From NCBI RefSeq assembly GCF_029960785.1, contig NZ_JASBQE010000023.1, positions 1 through 64,000 on the forward strand: 64,000 nt of DNA, written 5' to 3'. Both the position numbers and the translations under genes were made by a program. Positions 16,052 to 25,954 of the stretch are shown piece after piece (the stretch's first letter is position 1; every line of letters starts with the position of its first letter). The notes under the pieces were generated by a model. It made no database searches and had not been told where the DNA came from. It saw only the letters and a list, made by a program, of their open reading frames with translations. The stretch is from Polyangium sp. 15x6. Its GTDB lineage: Bacteria; Myxococcota_A; Polyangia; Polyangiales; Polyangiaceae.

Positions 16052-16398
16052 GCACGAGCCCCATCACCACGCATGTCCTCGACACGAGCCGCGGCCGTCC
16101 CGCGGAGGGCGTCCCCGTCGTGCTCGAGCGTCTCGAAGACAGCGGCGAATCCGTCGTGCTCGGGCGCGGCAAGACAGACGCGGACGGCCGCCTGCGCGAC
16201 CTGCTGCCGCCCGAGCCGCGCCCGAAGCCGGGGACGTACCGCATCACCTTCGACACGGGCGCCTACTACGCGGCGCAAGGCACGACGGGGTTTTACCCGA
16301 CCGTCTCGATCACGTTCCTCCTCCGCGCGCCGGAGGAGCACCACCACGTGCCCCTTCTTTTGAACCCGTACGGATTCTCGACCTACCGCGGGAGCTGA
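16048..16398 (+). CDS. hiuH: 5-hydroxyisourate hydrolase (transthyretin-like)
   Basis: A 116-residue protein that hydrolyses 5-hydroxyisourate, the product of PuuD. N-terminal ITTHVLDTSRGRPAEGVPV contains the catalytic His, and an Arg is in YRITFDTGAYY. The C-terminus ends in YRGS, the conserved YRGS signature of the family. It is the last gene of the operon, followed within 15 bases by a palindrome array that may act as the operon end. Confidence 0.96.
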   Translation: MSTSPITTHVLDTSRGRPAEGVPVVLERLEDSGESVVLGRGKTDADGRLRDLLPPEPRPKPGTYRITFDTGAYYAAQGTTGFYPTVSITFLLRAPEEHHHVPLLLNPYGFSTYRGS

Positions 16399-16412
16399 CC
16401 GGAGCCGCTGCG

Positions 16413-16516
16413 CTGGGGCGTTGCCCCAGGCCCCACCGGGGCTATCCGCCCCTGGACCCGGACCAGCGCAAGCGCTGGACCAGGATCGATGAACTGCGCG
16501 ATGCGCAGTTCATCGA
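16413..16516. repeat. Palindrome array downstream of the purine operon
   Basis: Perfect hairpins at 16413-16429 (CTGGGGC arms), 16463-16478 (CCAGCGC arms) and 16486-16516 (14-bp arms TCGATGAACTGCGC). The last two are identical in sequence and order to those at 23-77. The array sits between the convergent ends of hiuH and the DUF6986 gene and could act as a bidirectional terminator. Confidence 0.88.
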
Positions 16517-16522
16517 ACAGGA

Positions 16523-17950
16523 TCAGCCCTTCCGCGCCGCGAGGATCTTCACGAACGAACGCGTCGCGAAGTCGGCCGAGCCGAGCCCGGTCATCTGCTC
16601 GGCTTCCGCTTCCGTCAGCGCGCCGCAGGCGATTGCGCGAAGGAAGTAGTTCAGGAGCCCCTGCCCCGTCGCGGCGTCGTCGAACACGTCGCCGAGCAAG
16701 GTCGCCTGCGCGGCCTTGTCGAGGAACGCCTTCAGGCGCGCGCCCGCGGCTTCGAGACCCTCCAGGAAAAACGCGTACACCGCGCCGTAGCGCGCCGGGA
16801 GCTGCGCGGGGTGCAGATCCCATCCCTGGTAAAACCCGGTCACCAGCGAGTGCCGGATGTGATCGTGCGCGAGCCGCCACGCCCGATGCACCACCGCGCG
16901 GTTCTCCGCGAGCTCCGCCGCGCCGAGCGTCCCTCCCTCCGCCGCGCGATGCGGGCCGATCGGCATCACGTTCGTCGCGCCGTCCGACAGGAGCACGCCC
17001 GTCCCCGCAAGCGACACCTTCATCACGTGCTTCGCGAAATCACACGCTGGATGCGCCATGTGCTGGTGCGCCGCCGTGATGCTGCAACCGGCCGTGTAGT
17101 CGTACGTCCCGAAGTGCGCGCCCGTGCATCGCTCCTTCGCCAGCGCCATCAGGTGCGGCAGCGCGACGCGCCCGTCCGGCAGGAAGATCGACTGCGTCGT
17201 CTCCACCATCACCTCGAACAGCAGCGACTTCGGCGGCAGCACGAGCGCGGCTTCGAGCGATTCGAGGAGCGCCACGAGCGCCTCGACCTGCTCGGGCACC
17301 GTGATCTTCGGCAGCGTCACGACGAACCCCTCGGGCAAACGTCCACCGAGCCGGGTCACGAGCGTCGTCACGAACAGATCGAGCGTCCGCACGCTCCGCG
17401 CGCGTAGCTCCTCGTTCAGTGGCTTGATGCGGATCCCGATGAACGGCGGCGCCGTCCCGCTCGTCACGGCCTCTGCGACCTGCTCCGCCGCCGCGACCGC
17501 GTGCCCGTCCTCCTCGGCGTCCGGGCGGTTTCCGTAGCCGTCCTCGAAGTCGATGCGGAAGTCCTCCACGGGCTCGCGCGCGAGCTTCTCGAGCACGCGC
17601 TCGTGCACGACGCGCGCGAGGTATCCCGGCGAGCCTGTGGGCGCGTCCTTGAGCACGGCCGGATCGTCGGGCAGAGCGCTCGCGAACGAGAGGCCGAGCG
17701 CGCGGGCAAACGTCACGGGATCGGGCGCGTACGTGCGCATCACGTCGAGCGCGACCTCGCCGGATCGCTGACACGTGCGCGCCTTGAAGAGGTGCGCCCC
17801 GCCGTAGACCGTGTGCACCGGTTGCCTGCGTGAGGGCTCGCCGGGGAAGGCCTGGACAAAGTCGCGGTTCGCCTGGGCGAGCCGCGCGAGCGTGGCGTGG
17901 GGGAGGTTCTCCGAAGTCAGGGAGGTCTTCACGGCGCCATTGTGGAGCAC
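16523..17950 (-). CDS. DUF6986 family protein (HpcH/HpaI aldolase/citrate lyase-like)
   Basis: A 475-residue protein resembling the DUF6986/HpcH-HpaI-like TIM-barrel lyases. Supporting patterns are DFRIDFEDGYGNRPDAEED (metal-binding Glu/Asp), IGIRIKPL, VVTLPKI and LFEVMVETTQSI. It contains HFGTYDYTAGC and a C-terminal helical region. These lyases and malate-synthase-like enzymes act on 2-oxo acids or glyoxylate; the substrate here is unknown. Its position next to the allantoin operon suggests disposal of glyoxylate or a ureido acid (inference). The start is a GTG at 17950; a GTG at 17932 is an alternative. Confidence 0.72.
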   Translation of the reverse strand: MLHNGAVKTSLTSENLPHATLARLAQANRDFVQAFPGEPSRRQPVHTVYGGAHLFKARTCQRSGEVALDVMRTYAPDPVTFARALGLSFASALPDDPAVLKDAPTGSPGYLARVVHERVLEKLAREPVEDFRIDFEDGYGNRPDAEEDGHAVAAAEQVAEAVTSGTAPPFIGIRIKPLNEELRARSVRTLDLFVTTLVTRLGGRLPEGFVVTLPKITVPEQVEALVALLESLEAALVLPPKSLLFEVMVETTQSIFLPDGRVALPHLMALAKERCTGAHFGTYDYTAGCSITAAHQHMAHPACDFAKHVMKVSLAGTGVLLSDGATNVMPIGPHRAAEGGTLGAAELAENRAVVHRAWRLAHDHIRHSLVTGFYQGWDLHPAQLPARYGAVYAFFLEGLEAAGARLKAFLDKAAQATLLGDVFDDAATGQGLLNYFLRAIACGALTEAEAEQMTGLGSADFATRSFVKILAARKG

Positions 17951-17974
17951 TCCCTGGATGTACGGAAGCGCGAG

Positions 17975-20527
17975 CTACGAAGCGATCCGGCGCAGGGAGA
18001 TCACCGGCTTGTTCGCGTCACGCGACTTGTCGAGATCGATCACGCCTTCGAGCGCCCATCCGCTGCTCTCGCCTTCCTCGTCGATGAGGACCTGGGAAAA
18101 CTCCCAGACGAAAGGCCACTGCCGGATCTGCGTGTTCTCGGGGCTCCGCGCCTTCGGATCGATGCGGATCTCCGCGAACTCTTCCCAGAACGGCGCGAGC
18201 GCGTCCTCGAAGCGCCGCGGCGTCCAGTCCTCTCCGCCGGCCTCCACGAGCTCCGCTGCCTCGACGTAGTCCTTCCGCGCGAGCGCGCGCACCAGCGCGA
18301 ACACCTCGTTCCGGATGAGCGCGATGAACGCGCGCGTGTCGGTGGTGAGGTCGAACTGCTCTTCCTTCGGCTCGGGTTTGCCCTCGACCACCGCCATCAC
18401 GCGGTCGGGGTTCTTCATCCGCTCCCACTCTTCGAGCAGCGAGCTGTCGACCTGCCGCACGATCGCGCCGAGGAAGATCTCCACGTCGTCGAGCTCGTCG
18501 GTCTTCTCGCGCTCGGGCACCGTCTGCACGAGCGCCTTGTACACGTCCGAGAGGTAGCGCAGCAGCAGCCCCTCGCTCCGCTGCAGCTCGTACTCCTTCA
18601 CGTAGTCCGAGAACGACCAGAGCCCCTCGAACATCTCGCGCGCGATCGACTTCGGCCGGATGTTCTCGCGTGCGACCCAGGGGTGCTTCTTGGCGAACTC
18701 GTTGAAGCTCTCGTAGATGAAGTCCGCGTTCGGCTTCGGGTACTCCATCTTGTCGAGCTCCGCGACCCGGTCCTCGAACTCCATCCCGGCGGCCTTGAGC
18801 TCGATCATCTTCTCGCGCTTCAGCTTGTCGAGCTGCTTCATCAAGAGGAGCTCGGGGTTCTCCAGGATGCTCTCGACCAGCGTGAGCACCTCGAGTGCGT
18901 ACGTCTCGCTCTCGCGATCGAGCACCTCCACCGTCTCCACGAGCCAGAGCCCGAGCGCGTGGTTGATGGTGAAGTCCTCTTGCAGATCCGCGTTGACGCG
19001 CACCTTTCGGCCCGTCTCGTCGCGCTCGGCGAGCGGCACGAGCTCGATCACGTCGCCGCGCACGAGCGAGCGGAACATCGAGAGCGCGGTCTTCTTGTGG
19101 ATCCGTCGCTGCGCCGGGGTCTCGTGCACGTCGTTGAGGAGCGTCTTCATCGCCCGGCAGCCGTCGCCCTCGCGCCCGAGCACGTTGAGCAGCATTCCGT
19201 GCGAGACCGAGAAGCGCGACACGAGCGGCTCGGGCTCGCCGGCGATGAGCCGGTCGAACGTCGATCGATCCCAGTGCACGTAGCCCTTCTCGGGCGGCTT
19301 CTTGCGCACGATGCGCTTCTTCTTCACGGGGTCGTTGCCCGCCTTCGCTTCGAGCCGGAGGTTCTCGATCGCGTGCTCGGGCGCCTGCGCGACCACGGTG
19401 CCTCGATCGTCGAAGCCCTTTCGACCCGCGCGCCCCGCGATCTGCTGGAAGTCGCGCACGCTGAGGATCGCCGTCTTCTGGCCGTCGTACTTGCAGAGCT
19501 TGGTGAAGAGCACCGTGCGGATCGGGATGTTCACGCCCACGCCGAGCGTGTCCGTCCCGCAGATCACCTTGAGCAGGCCCTTCTGCGCGAGCTTCTCCAC
19601 GAGCAGCCGGTACTTCGGCAAGAGCCCCGCGTGGTGGAGCCCGATCCCGTGGCGCACGAAACGGCTGAACTCCTTGCCGTAGGGGCTGTCGAGGCGCACG
19701 CCTTCGAGCGCCTTCGCGATCGCGCGCTTGTCGTCCTTCGACGCGTAGTCGAGGCTCATGAGGTTCTGCGCTTCCTCGGCCGCAGCGCGCTGCGTGAAGT
19801 TGACGATGTAGATCGGCGCGCGCCCCTTCTGGACGAGGTCGTGCACGGTCTCGTGCAGCGGCCTCTCGCTGTACTCGAAGTCGAGCGGGACGGGCCGCTC
19901 GCGCGAGCGCACGAGCGCGGTCTCCTTGCCGTTCAGCTTCGTGAGGATCTTGGCGAACGCATCCGCGCCCCCGAGCGTCGCCGACATGAGCAGGTACGTG
20001 GCCTGCGGCAGCGTGAGCAGCGGGACCTGCCACGCGACCCCGCGCTCGCGGTCCGCGTAGTAATGGAACTCGTCCATGATCACGTAATCGACATCCGCGC
20101 GCTCCCCCTCGCGCAGCGCGATGTTTGCGAGGATCTCGGCCGTGCAGCAGATGATCGGCGCGTCGCGGTTCACGGACGCGTCCCCCGTCATCATGCCGAC
20201 GTTCTCCGGGCCGAAATCCCGGCAGAGCGCGAAGAACTTCTCGCTGACGAGCGCCTTGATCGGGCACGTGTAGAACGAGCGCTTGCCCTGCGACATCGCA
20301 AGGAAGTGCATCGCCGTGGCCACGAGCGATTTCCCCGACCCCGTGGGGGTGTTGAGGATCACATTTTTGCCACCAACGATTTCGAGGAGCGCCTCTTCCT
20401 GGGCCGGGTAGAGCTCGAGCTCTTTCTCGGCGACGTAGTCGAGGAACCTGTCGAAGACGAGCGTCGGATCGACATCGTCCGGGGCGGGAAGGCGGCTGGC
20501 CAGGGGCGTGGGCACGGCGAGCGTCAT
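17975..20527 (-). CDS. Ski2/Mtr4-like DEAD/DEAH RNA helicase with DUF3516
   Basis: An 850-residue superfamily 2 helicase. Motif I is TPTGSGKS (about 57-64), motif II DEFHYY, motif III SATL and motif [12 protein letters not shown]. The long C-terminal half (about residues 450-850) corresponds to DUF3516, typical of actinobacterial and deltaproteobacterial HelY-type helicases. An RNA-unwinding or turnover role is likely but not shown here. It lies 24 bases from the DUF6986 gene on the same strand and is divergent from the anchored protein at 20724. A very long antisense frame across it is a codon-bias shadow. Confidence 0.93.
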   Translation of the reverse strand: MTLAVPTPLASRLPAPDDVDPTLVFDRFLDYVAEKELELYPAQEEALLEIVGGKNVILNTPTGSGKSLVATAMHFLAMSQGKRSFYTCPIKALVSEKFFALCRDFGPENVGMMTGDASVNRDAPIICCTAEILANIALREGERADVDYVIMDEFHYYADRERGVAWQVPLLTLPQATYLLMSATLGGADAFAKILTKLNGKETALVRSRERPVPLDFEYSERPLHETVHDLVQKGRAPIYIVNFTQRAAAEEAQNLMSLDYASKDDKRAIAKALEGVRLDSPYGKEFSRFVRHGIGLHHAGLLPKYRLLVEKLAQKGLLKVICGTDTLGVGVNIPIRTVLFTKLCKYDGQKTAILSVRDFQQIAGRAGRKGFDDRGTVVAQAPEHAIENLRLEAKAGNDPVKKKRIVRKKPPEKGYVHWDRSTFDRLIAGEPEPLVSRFSVSHGMLLNVLGREGDGCRAMKTLLNDVHETPAQRRIHKKTALSMFRSLVRGDVIELVPLAERDETGRKVRVNADLQEDFTINHALGLWLVETVEVLDRESETYALEVLTLVESILENPELLLMKQLDKLKREKMIELKAAGMEFEDRVAELDKMEYPKPNADFIYESFNEFAKKHPWVARENIRPKSIAREMFEGLWSFSDYVKEYELQRSEGLLLRYLSDVYKALVQTVPEREKTDELDDVEIFLGAIVRQVDSSLLEEWERMKNPDRVMAVVEGKPEPKEEQFDLTTDTRAFIALIRNEVFALVRALARKDYVEAAELVEAGGEDWTPRRFEDALAPFWEEFAEIRIDPKARSPENTQIRQWPFVWEFSQVLIDEEGESSGWALEGVIDLDKSRDANKPVISLRRIAS

Positions 20528-20723
20528 GCCATAAAAGAGCTCTGGGGGCTTGCCTCCGAGATCGCCCTTGGCGTGAGGGGGCTGGTTGAGCTACCCCCGT
20601 CAAGGTGCGCGACGGCCAGACGAGCGACGTGAACGAACGATCGGAAGGTGGCGCTGACGCGGCGATCCGAGGCATCATGGTCCGGCGGAGCACTTGGATC
20701 GTGAAAGGCCCGGGAGGGAGCGC

Positions 20724-21617
20724 GTGAGCGCCGACAATCGCGAGGGAGCTCAGCCGCCGAGCGGAGCACCGGGAGCAGACGCAGGCACGCCCGCGGCGCC
20801 GTCCGCGGCGCCGGCTGCCGAAGGCGAGAACGTGATCACCTCGCACGGCGAGCGCGAAGCACGCGCCTACGTCGCGCCGATCGAGGTGCCGAAGCGACGG
20901 CAGCGCCTGAAGACCATGGACATGGCCAAGGTGCGGATCGCGGCCGACATGAAGGTCGAGGTCATGGACGCGCGGCACATGCCCACGACGAAGATGGAGC
21001 TGCCCCCCGGCGGCCTCCGTCCACCGCCGCCGCCGCCACAAGCCGAGATCGCGGACCCGAACTCGAGCCCGTGGACGGCGAGCAGCGGCATCGATCGCTC
21101 GATGCTCCCCTCCGCATCGCTCGGCCCCGCCGTGCCCGCGCCGGGCTCGCGCCCCGCGGCCCCGCAAGCCTCAGACGAGGACGAAGGCGGGCGCAGCATC
21201 GGGATCTGGATCGGCGTGGTGGTCGTCGCGGCGCTGCTCGGCGGCGGCGCGGCGTATCTCCTGCGCGGCAAGGTGTCGAGCGGAGGCAACGAGACGGGCG
21301 TCTCGTCGAGCGCGCCGATCGCAGTCACGGTGCCGGCGACGCCCGGCAAGATCCCGATGCCTCCCGTGACCGCGGAGCCCGCGGCACCCGAGCCCGCGCC
21401 GACCGAGCCCACGCCTGCCGAGCCCGCGGCGACGGCGGAGCCCGCGCCCGCGGAAGAGCTGGGGGCGGAGCCCGCGACGACGGCGCCTGTGCAACCGGGG
21501 ATCAAGCCGGTCGCGACGTCGCCCCGCAAGACGACGACCACCACCACCACGAAGACCGCGCCGACCACGACGGCCGCGCCGACCACGACGGCCTCTGCGC
21601 CGCGGCGACTTTTCTAG
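20724..21617 (+). CDS. Single-pass membrane protein with Pro/Ala/Thr-rich tails
   Basis: A 297-residue protein with low-complexity ends. A Pro/Ala-rich cytoplasmic part contains a more conserved stretch at about 50-95 (RQRLKTMDMAKVRIAADMKV). One membrane helix (IGIWIGVVVVAALLGGGAAYLL) is followed by a PEPA-like and poly-Thr extracellular tail. I chose GTG at 20724 because GGGAGGGA is 5-12 bases upstream; a TTG at 20694 is possible. It precedes the PEGA/TPR-like gene by 15 bases. No catalytic domain seen, so a scaffold or envelope role is a guess. Confidence 0.75.
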   Translation: MSADNREGAQPPSGAPGADAGTPAAPSAAPAAEGENVITSHGEREARAYVAPIEVPKRRQRLKTMDMAKVRIAADMKVEVMDARHMPTTKMELPPGGLRPPPPPPQAEIADPNSSPWTASSGIDRSMLPSASLGPAVPAPGSRPAAPQASDEDEGGRSIGIWIGVVVVAALLGGGAAYLLRGKVSSGGNETGVSSSAPIAVTVPATPGKIPMPPVTAEPAAPEPAPTEPTPAEPAATAEPAPAEELGAEPATTAPVQPGIKPVATSPRKTTTTTTTKTAPTTTAAPTTTASAPRRLF

Positions 21618-21632
21618 GGAGCTTCGGGAGGG

Positions 21633-22598
21633 ATGAGCATGCGAACCAAGGCACTGCTTTCGACGATGAGCTTCGCCCTCCTGGTCGCGGGCGCTTCGCC
21701 TGCGTACGCGGACGACGCGGCGCGGGCGGCGGAGCTGTTCGAGACGGGCAACAAGCTGTTCGACGAGCAGAAGTGGGCCGAGGCGGAGGCGTCGTACCAG
21801 GCCGCGTGGGATCTGCGAAAGAGCTTCGATCTCGCGGGAAATCTGGGCGATGTGGAGATGACGCTGGGCCAGCACCGCGATGCGGCGGAGCATCTGTCGT
21901 ACGCGCTGGAGGAGTTCCCGGCGGGCGGGAAGCCCGAGGTGCGCGAGGCGCTGCAGAAGCGGCTGGAAGAGGCGAAGAAGCACGTCGGCACGGTGACGAT
22001 CGGCACGAACATCGGTGGCGCGAAGATCTATGTCGACGGCCGGTTCGTGGGGCAGGCGCCGCTGGCGAAGGCAGTGTTCGTGGACCCGGGGAAGCGGGTG
22101 ATCGAGGCGAAGCTGCCGGGGCACGATGACGTGCTGAAGACGGTCGATGTGGAGAAGGCGCAGAGCCAGGAGGTGAGTCTGGTGCTGGCGCCGAAGATTG
22201 GGGGGACGCCGGGGGGGAAGAGCGTGGCGCTCATTGCGGTGGGGGCCGGGCTCGGGGTGATTGGGATCGGGACGGGGATTGGGCTGATCGTGGCAGGCGA
22301 GAGCGAGCTGACCGCTGCGCGCGCGCTTCGCGATTCGATCCCCGAGGCGGTCTGCAATACCGCGCATCCGCAACACGGCATGTACACGGCCCAGTGCAGC
22401 GAGCTCAAGAACAAACTCGGCAAGACGGATACCCTTCACAACGTCGGCGTGGGTGTGGCCATCGCCGGCGGGGTGATCGCAGCCGGAACCGTGGTTTACG
22501 CGCTGTGGCCCAAGAAGAAGTCCCCGACGACGGGGCTCGACGTGCTTCCGATCGTGGCACCCACGTTCGCAGGTTTGTCGGCGTCCGGGCGCTTCTGA
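21633..22598 (+). CDS. TPR/PEGA-like exported protein with C-terminal membrane helices
   Basis: A 321-residue protein. A signal peptide ends at PAYADD and is followed by a TPR-like segment (AAELFETGNKLFDEQKWAEAEASYQAAWDL...). Residues of about 115-180 look like a PEGA domain (GTVTIGTNIGGAKIYVDGRF). The C-terminal part has two glycine-rich membrane-like helices separated by a loop with Cys (PEAVCNTAHPQH, QCSELKN). The ribosome site GGGAGG precedes the ATG. It is a paralogue of the gene at 25955-26959, with matching C-termini (VLPIVAPTFAGLSA versus VLPTVAPTYAGISA). It is followed by a PGRS-like lipoprotein. Confidence 0.85.
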   Translation: MSMRTKALLSTMSFALLVAGASPAYADDAARAAELFETGNKLFDEQKWAEAEASYQAAWDLRKSFDLAGNLGDVEMTLGQHRDAAEHLSYALEEFPAGGKPEVREALQKRLEEAKKHVGTVTIGTNIGGAKIYVDGRFVGQAPLAKAVFVDPGKRVIEAKLPGHDDVLKTVDVEKAQSQEVSLVLAPKIGGTPGGKSVALIAVGAGLGVIGIGTGIGLIVAGESELTAARALRDSIPEAVCNTAHPQHGMYTAQCSELKNKLGKTDTLHNVGVGVAIAGGVIAAGTVVYALWPKKKSPTTGLDVLPIVAPTFAGLSASGRF

Positions 22599-22678
22599 GG
22601 AGACCGTCCGAGTCTCGTTCGTCGATCCCGGTTCATCGAGATCGACGCATTTCCTTGGCTTCCAGCAAGTGAGGAGAC

Positions 22679-24274
22679 ATGCCGATGCGCACCCTACACA
22701 AGTCCCTTGCGTATCTCGGAATTCTGGTATGTGCCGCGATAGGGCAGCTCGCGGCATGTGCTTCGTATTCCAGCGATTGTAGCGAGAATGGCATTTGCCT
22801 GCCAAACGGCAACAAATATCTCGGCGGTGGAGAGGTCTCGCCCGAGTGCAAAGCGCTCCCGAGCGAAGACAGCTCGGTCATCAAGGACGAGTGCGGCATC
22901 TTCGTGAGCTCATCCGCTGCGGATGGCGGAGATGGAACGAAAGCCAAGCCATTCAAGTCGCTTCAAGCGGGGCTCGATGCTGCCGCGAAGTCGAAGTTCC
23001 GCGTGTATGCCTGCGCCGAGACGTATACCGAAGAGGCTAAGGCGAGCATCGTGTCGGTGTTCGGTGGGTTCGATTGTGCGAACGGCTGGACCTATGTGGT
23101 CGATCCGGCAAAACGCGCCACGATCGCGCCAACGGATGGGATCCCGTTGCGCGTGACCGGGGGTGCCTCGCTCCAGGTGCAGGACGTGATTGCGCAGGCA
23201 CCGAGCTACGATCAGCCCGCGGCGACGGGTGAAGAGGCGAAGTCTTCGATCGCGGCGATCGTCGACGGCTCGACCGTCGAATTCGCCCGTTGCGATATCC
23301 TCGGCGGCAGAGCGCAGGATGGCGCTCCCCCCAGTCCTCCGCCAGACAGCACGGATCTGAAGGGTCTTGCTGGTAACCCCGGCAAGGACGCTTGCATGGC
23401 AGGAGCGGCCAATGCCGGAGGCGCAGAGCAGACTAAAACGTGCGACGAGGACGGCGTGATGGTCACGAGCGTCGGGGGCAAAGGCGGCAATGGTGGATCC
23501 GTCGAGCTCTCTCCGTTCAAAGCGCTGGCTGGTGCTCCCGGCGCTTCCGGATCGCCGGATCTCGGCGCGGGCCAGGGTGGGCAGGGGGAACCGGAGAGCG
23601 GTGTTGGATGGAGTTGCTCGGACGGCGGCAACGGGAAGGATGGCTTGGCGGGCAGCGACGGCACCGGCCCCGCGGAGGTTGCAATCAGCAACCCCGTGAA
23701 CGCCTCCGGTTATGCCCCTGCGGACGGTAAGCCAGGCAACTGGGGGAGCCGCGGTCAGGGCGGCGGCGGGGGAGGCGGCGCGAGAGGCGGGCAGAACATC
23801 TGCGGCGCTGAGCGACCTGGCGCGAGCGGCGGCAGCGGCGGTACCGGTGGATGCGGGGGTAAAGGCGGCGAGGGCGGCAAGGGCGGCGGCGCGAGCGTCG
23901 CGCTGATCAGCGCGGACGCAACCGTGGCGCTAACCGATTGTAAACTCGAGGCGGGGCAAGGCGGCAATGGTGGCCCGGGCGGGCAGAGCCAATCCGGCGG
24001 AAACGGGGGCTTCGGGGGTAAAGGGGGTGAGGGAGCCAATGGCTCGAAGAACGCATGTTCCGGTGGTATCGGTGGCAATGGCGGGAGGGGTGGTCCCGGC
24101 GGTGGCGGCGCGGGCGGCCCTTCGATTGCCATTGCCCACAGCGGCAAAGCGCCCGAGAAGCGCGACGGCACCACGGTCCTTCCAGGTACCCCGGGGGAGG
24201 GTGGACTAGACGGCAGTGGCGGCATCATGAGCGCCGGAGCCGAGGGGACAACGGGAGACATCGTGAGCTTCTGA
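22679..24274 (+). CDS. PGRS-like glycine-rich lipoprotein
   Basis: A 531-residue lipoprotein: basic N-terminus, hydrophobic core and lipobox LAAC with Cys27, preceded by GAGGAGAC and ATG. The N-terminal half contains a DUF1565/pectin-lyase-like start (DECGIFVSSSAADGGDGTK, KPFKSLQAGLDAA, VYACAETYTEE), then a region with scattered Cys. The C-terminal half is rich in Gly-Gly-X (GGKGGNGG, GGTGGCGGKGG) like PE_PGRS proteins. Probably a surface or secreted matrix protein. It has a paralogue, convergent with it, at 24308-25888. Confidence 0.85.
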   Translation: MPMRTLHKSLAYLGILVCAAIGQLAACASYSSDCSENGICLPNGNKYLGGGEVSPECKALPSEDSSVIKDECGIFVSSSAADGGDGTKAKPFKSLQAGLDAAAKSKFRVYACAETYTEEAKASIVSVFGGFDCANGWTYVVDPAKRATIAPTDGIPLRVTGGASLQVQDVIAQAPSYDQPAATGEEAKSSIAAIVDGSTVEFARCDILGGRAQDGAPPSPPPDSTDLKGLAGNPGKDACMAGAANAGGAEQTKTCDEDGVMVTSVGGKGGNGGSVELSPFKALAGAPGASGSPDLGAGQGGQGEPESGVGWSCSDGGNGKDGLAGSDGTGPAEVAISNPVNASGYAPADGKPGNWGSRGQGGGGGGGARGGQNICGAERPGASGGSGGTGGCGGKGGEGGKGGGASVALISADATVALTDCKLEAGQGGNGGPGGQSQSGGNGGFGGKGGEGANGSKNACSGGIGGNGGRGGPGGGGAGGPSIAIAHSGKAPEKRDGTTVLPGTPGEGGLDGSGGIMSAGAEGTTGDIVSF

Positions 24275-24307
24275 CCGGACGAGGCGCCACGCGGTCCCGA
24301 GGTCACG

Positions 24308-25888
24308 TCAGAACACGATGGCTTCCTCGGCGGTGCCGTCCGGCCCAGCGATGACGCTCATGCCCTCGCCGCCTGCGCCGCCGAGGCTTGTCTCACCCAG
24401 GGTGTACTGCGTCGTCCCGCGCTTCGTGGGCGTCGTGCCGACGACCGCAATCACGATCGATGGCCCTCCCGCGCCGCCCCCGCCGGGGCCGCCCTTCCCA
24501 CCGCTTCCACCGGGACCACCTTGGCAAGAGACCTTGGAGTTCCCGGCCTTCTGACCCGCGGCACCGCGAAGACCTCCCCCGCCTCCCGCTTGACCATCGC
24601 CACCCTTGCCCCCGTCGCCACCGCGTCCTGCAACGAGCTCGGAATCATTCAACGAGACCTGGGCATTGAGGCTCAGCAGCGCAATGCTCGCTCCACCGCT
24701 CCCGCCGGCCCCTCCGCCTTTCCCCCCACATCCGCCGCTGCCACCGCTGCCGCCGCTGGCGCCTGCGCCCGACATCCCGATGGCGCAGATGTTCGTCCCG
24801 CCGCGCGCCCCTCCACCACCTCCGCCGCCCTGGCCGATGCCGCCGGTTTTTCCTGCAGTCGCCAGAGCCGGTGTGTAGCCATCCGTGCCAATGGTTCCAA
24901 CCGCCTCGGCGCTCGTGCCAGCTCCACCCTCCGCCCCATCGGCTCCGCTCATACCGCCGGTGCAAGCGAGCAACCCGTCCTTCGATTCACCAGTGCCGCC
25001 AGCTCCGCCTGCCGGACCACCATTCGCGCCATTACCAGCAGCCGCCGGGGTGGGAGGCGGTGATTCGATGGGTCCACCCAACCCGCCGGCCCCGCCCGTG
25101 GTGGCGATGCCGTCGCACATGAGTGTGACCTCTGCTCCGCCCAGATTGCCCGCAATGACGTCCCCAGAGCAGGCCTTGACCCCAGGAGTTCCATCCTTGC
25201 CGTTGAGGTTGTCATCGATGCCGAGGCTCTCGCCGGGCGCGCCATCTCCACCGCGGCCTGCCGTGAGAATACATCGCTCGACATTGACCGTTGCCGTCGC
25301 CATGATGGCCGCAATGGCTGACCCACCGGGGAGCGTCGCATTCGCCGCGACGATATCGAGATCCTCGAGCGTGGACGTGCCATCCCCCGAGACTCGAACC
25401 GAGGCTTGCAGGTCATCGGCGGTGCCGGGGGCGTCTGGATTGATGCGGCTCTTCGTGGCCCCGCCGTATGTCCACGTGCCACCCGCACAATCGATGCCCC
25501 CGAAGACGGAGATACCCGCGGGAATGTCCAGTCGTTCCTTGTAATCCCCGTCTGCGCACACATAGACGCGCGCTGTTCTCTTGGTTGCCTCCTTGACGGC
25601 CTCGTCAATCGTCTTGAAGGGGTTTGCGCTGCGGCCCGCGGGTCCGCTGCCGGCCACGGTTTTGCTCACGAAAATGCCGCATTCATCGCGGAGCACGATC
25701 GCATCTTTGCTTGGCGAAGCCACGCATCCTGGCGGAGGCTCCACTACGCCGCCGTAGGGGTTCCCATCCTCCAGGCACTGATTGTTCAACGAACAATCTT
25801 TCGGGTCGACCCCACAACCCACGACCTGCCCGAACCCAGTCGCGGCCAGGAGACCCAGAAACGCCAGGGTCGTGTGAACATTGCGCAT
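24308..25888 (-). CDS. PGRS-like glycine-rich lipoprotein (paralogue)
   Basis: A 526-residue lipoprotein with the same layout as 22679-24274: a signal with lipobox VVGC (Cys25 from the ATG), DECGIFVSKTV, NPFKTIDEAVKEATK, VYVCADGDYKER and a Gly-rich C-terminal half, ending in an Ile/Val-Val/Ser-Phe tail like its partner. I use the ATG at 25888, preceded by AGGAGAG, rather than the GTG one codon earlier. It is convergent with its paralogue with only 33 bases between stops and lies downstream of a second TPR/PEGA-like gene, so the two pairs are mirror images. Confidence 0.86.
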   Translation of the reverse strand: MRNVHTTLAFLGLLAATGFGQVVGCGVDPKDCSLNNQCLEDGNPYGGVVEPPPGCVASPSKDAIVLRDECGIFVSKTVAGSGPAGRSANPFKTIDEAVKEATKRTARVYVCADGDYKERLDIPAGISVFGGIDCAGGTWTYGGATKSRINPDAPGTADDLQASVRVSGDGTSTLEDLDIVAANATLPGGSAIAAIMATATVNVERCILTAGRGGDGAPGESLGIDDNLNGKDGTPGVKACSGDVIAGNLGGAEVTLMCDGIATTGGAGGLGGPIESPPPTPAAAGNGANGGPAGGAGGTGESKDGLLACTGGMSGADGAEGGAGTSAEAVGTIGTDGYTPALATAGKTGGIGQGGGGGGGARGGTNICAIGMSGAGASGGSGGSGGCGGKGGGAGGSGGASIALLSLNAQVSLNDSELVAGRGGDGGKGGDGQAGGGGGLRGAAGQKAGNSKVSCQGGPGGSGGKGGPGGGGAGGPSIVIAVVGTTPTKRGTTQYTLGETSLGGAGGEGMSVIAGPDGTAEEAIVF

Positions 25889-25954
25889 CACAATCTCTCC
25901 TATGCGTGTAGCCAGGGTAAGCGCCTGGAACGAGAAAGCGTCCCACGTCAGCGC

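Noticed and set aside
18018-21167. A 1049-residue antisense reading frame across the helicase gene
   Set aside because: It is Arg/Ala/Gly-rich without domains and mirrors the strong GC-third-position bias of the helicase gene.
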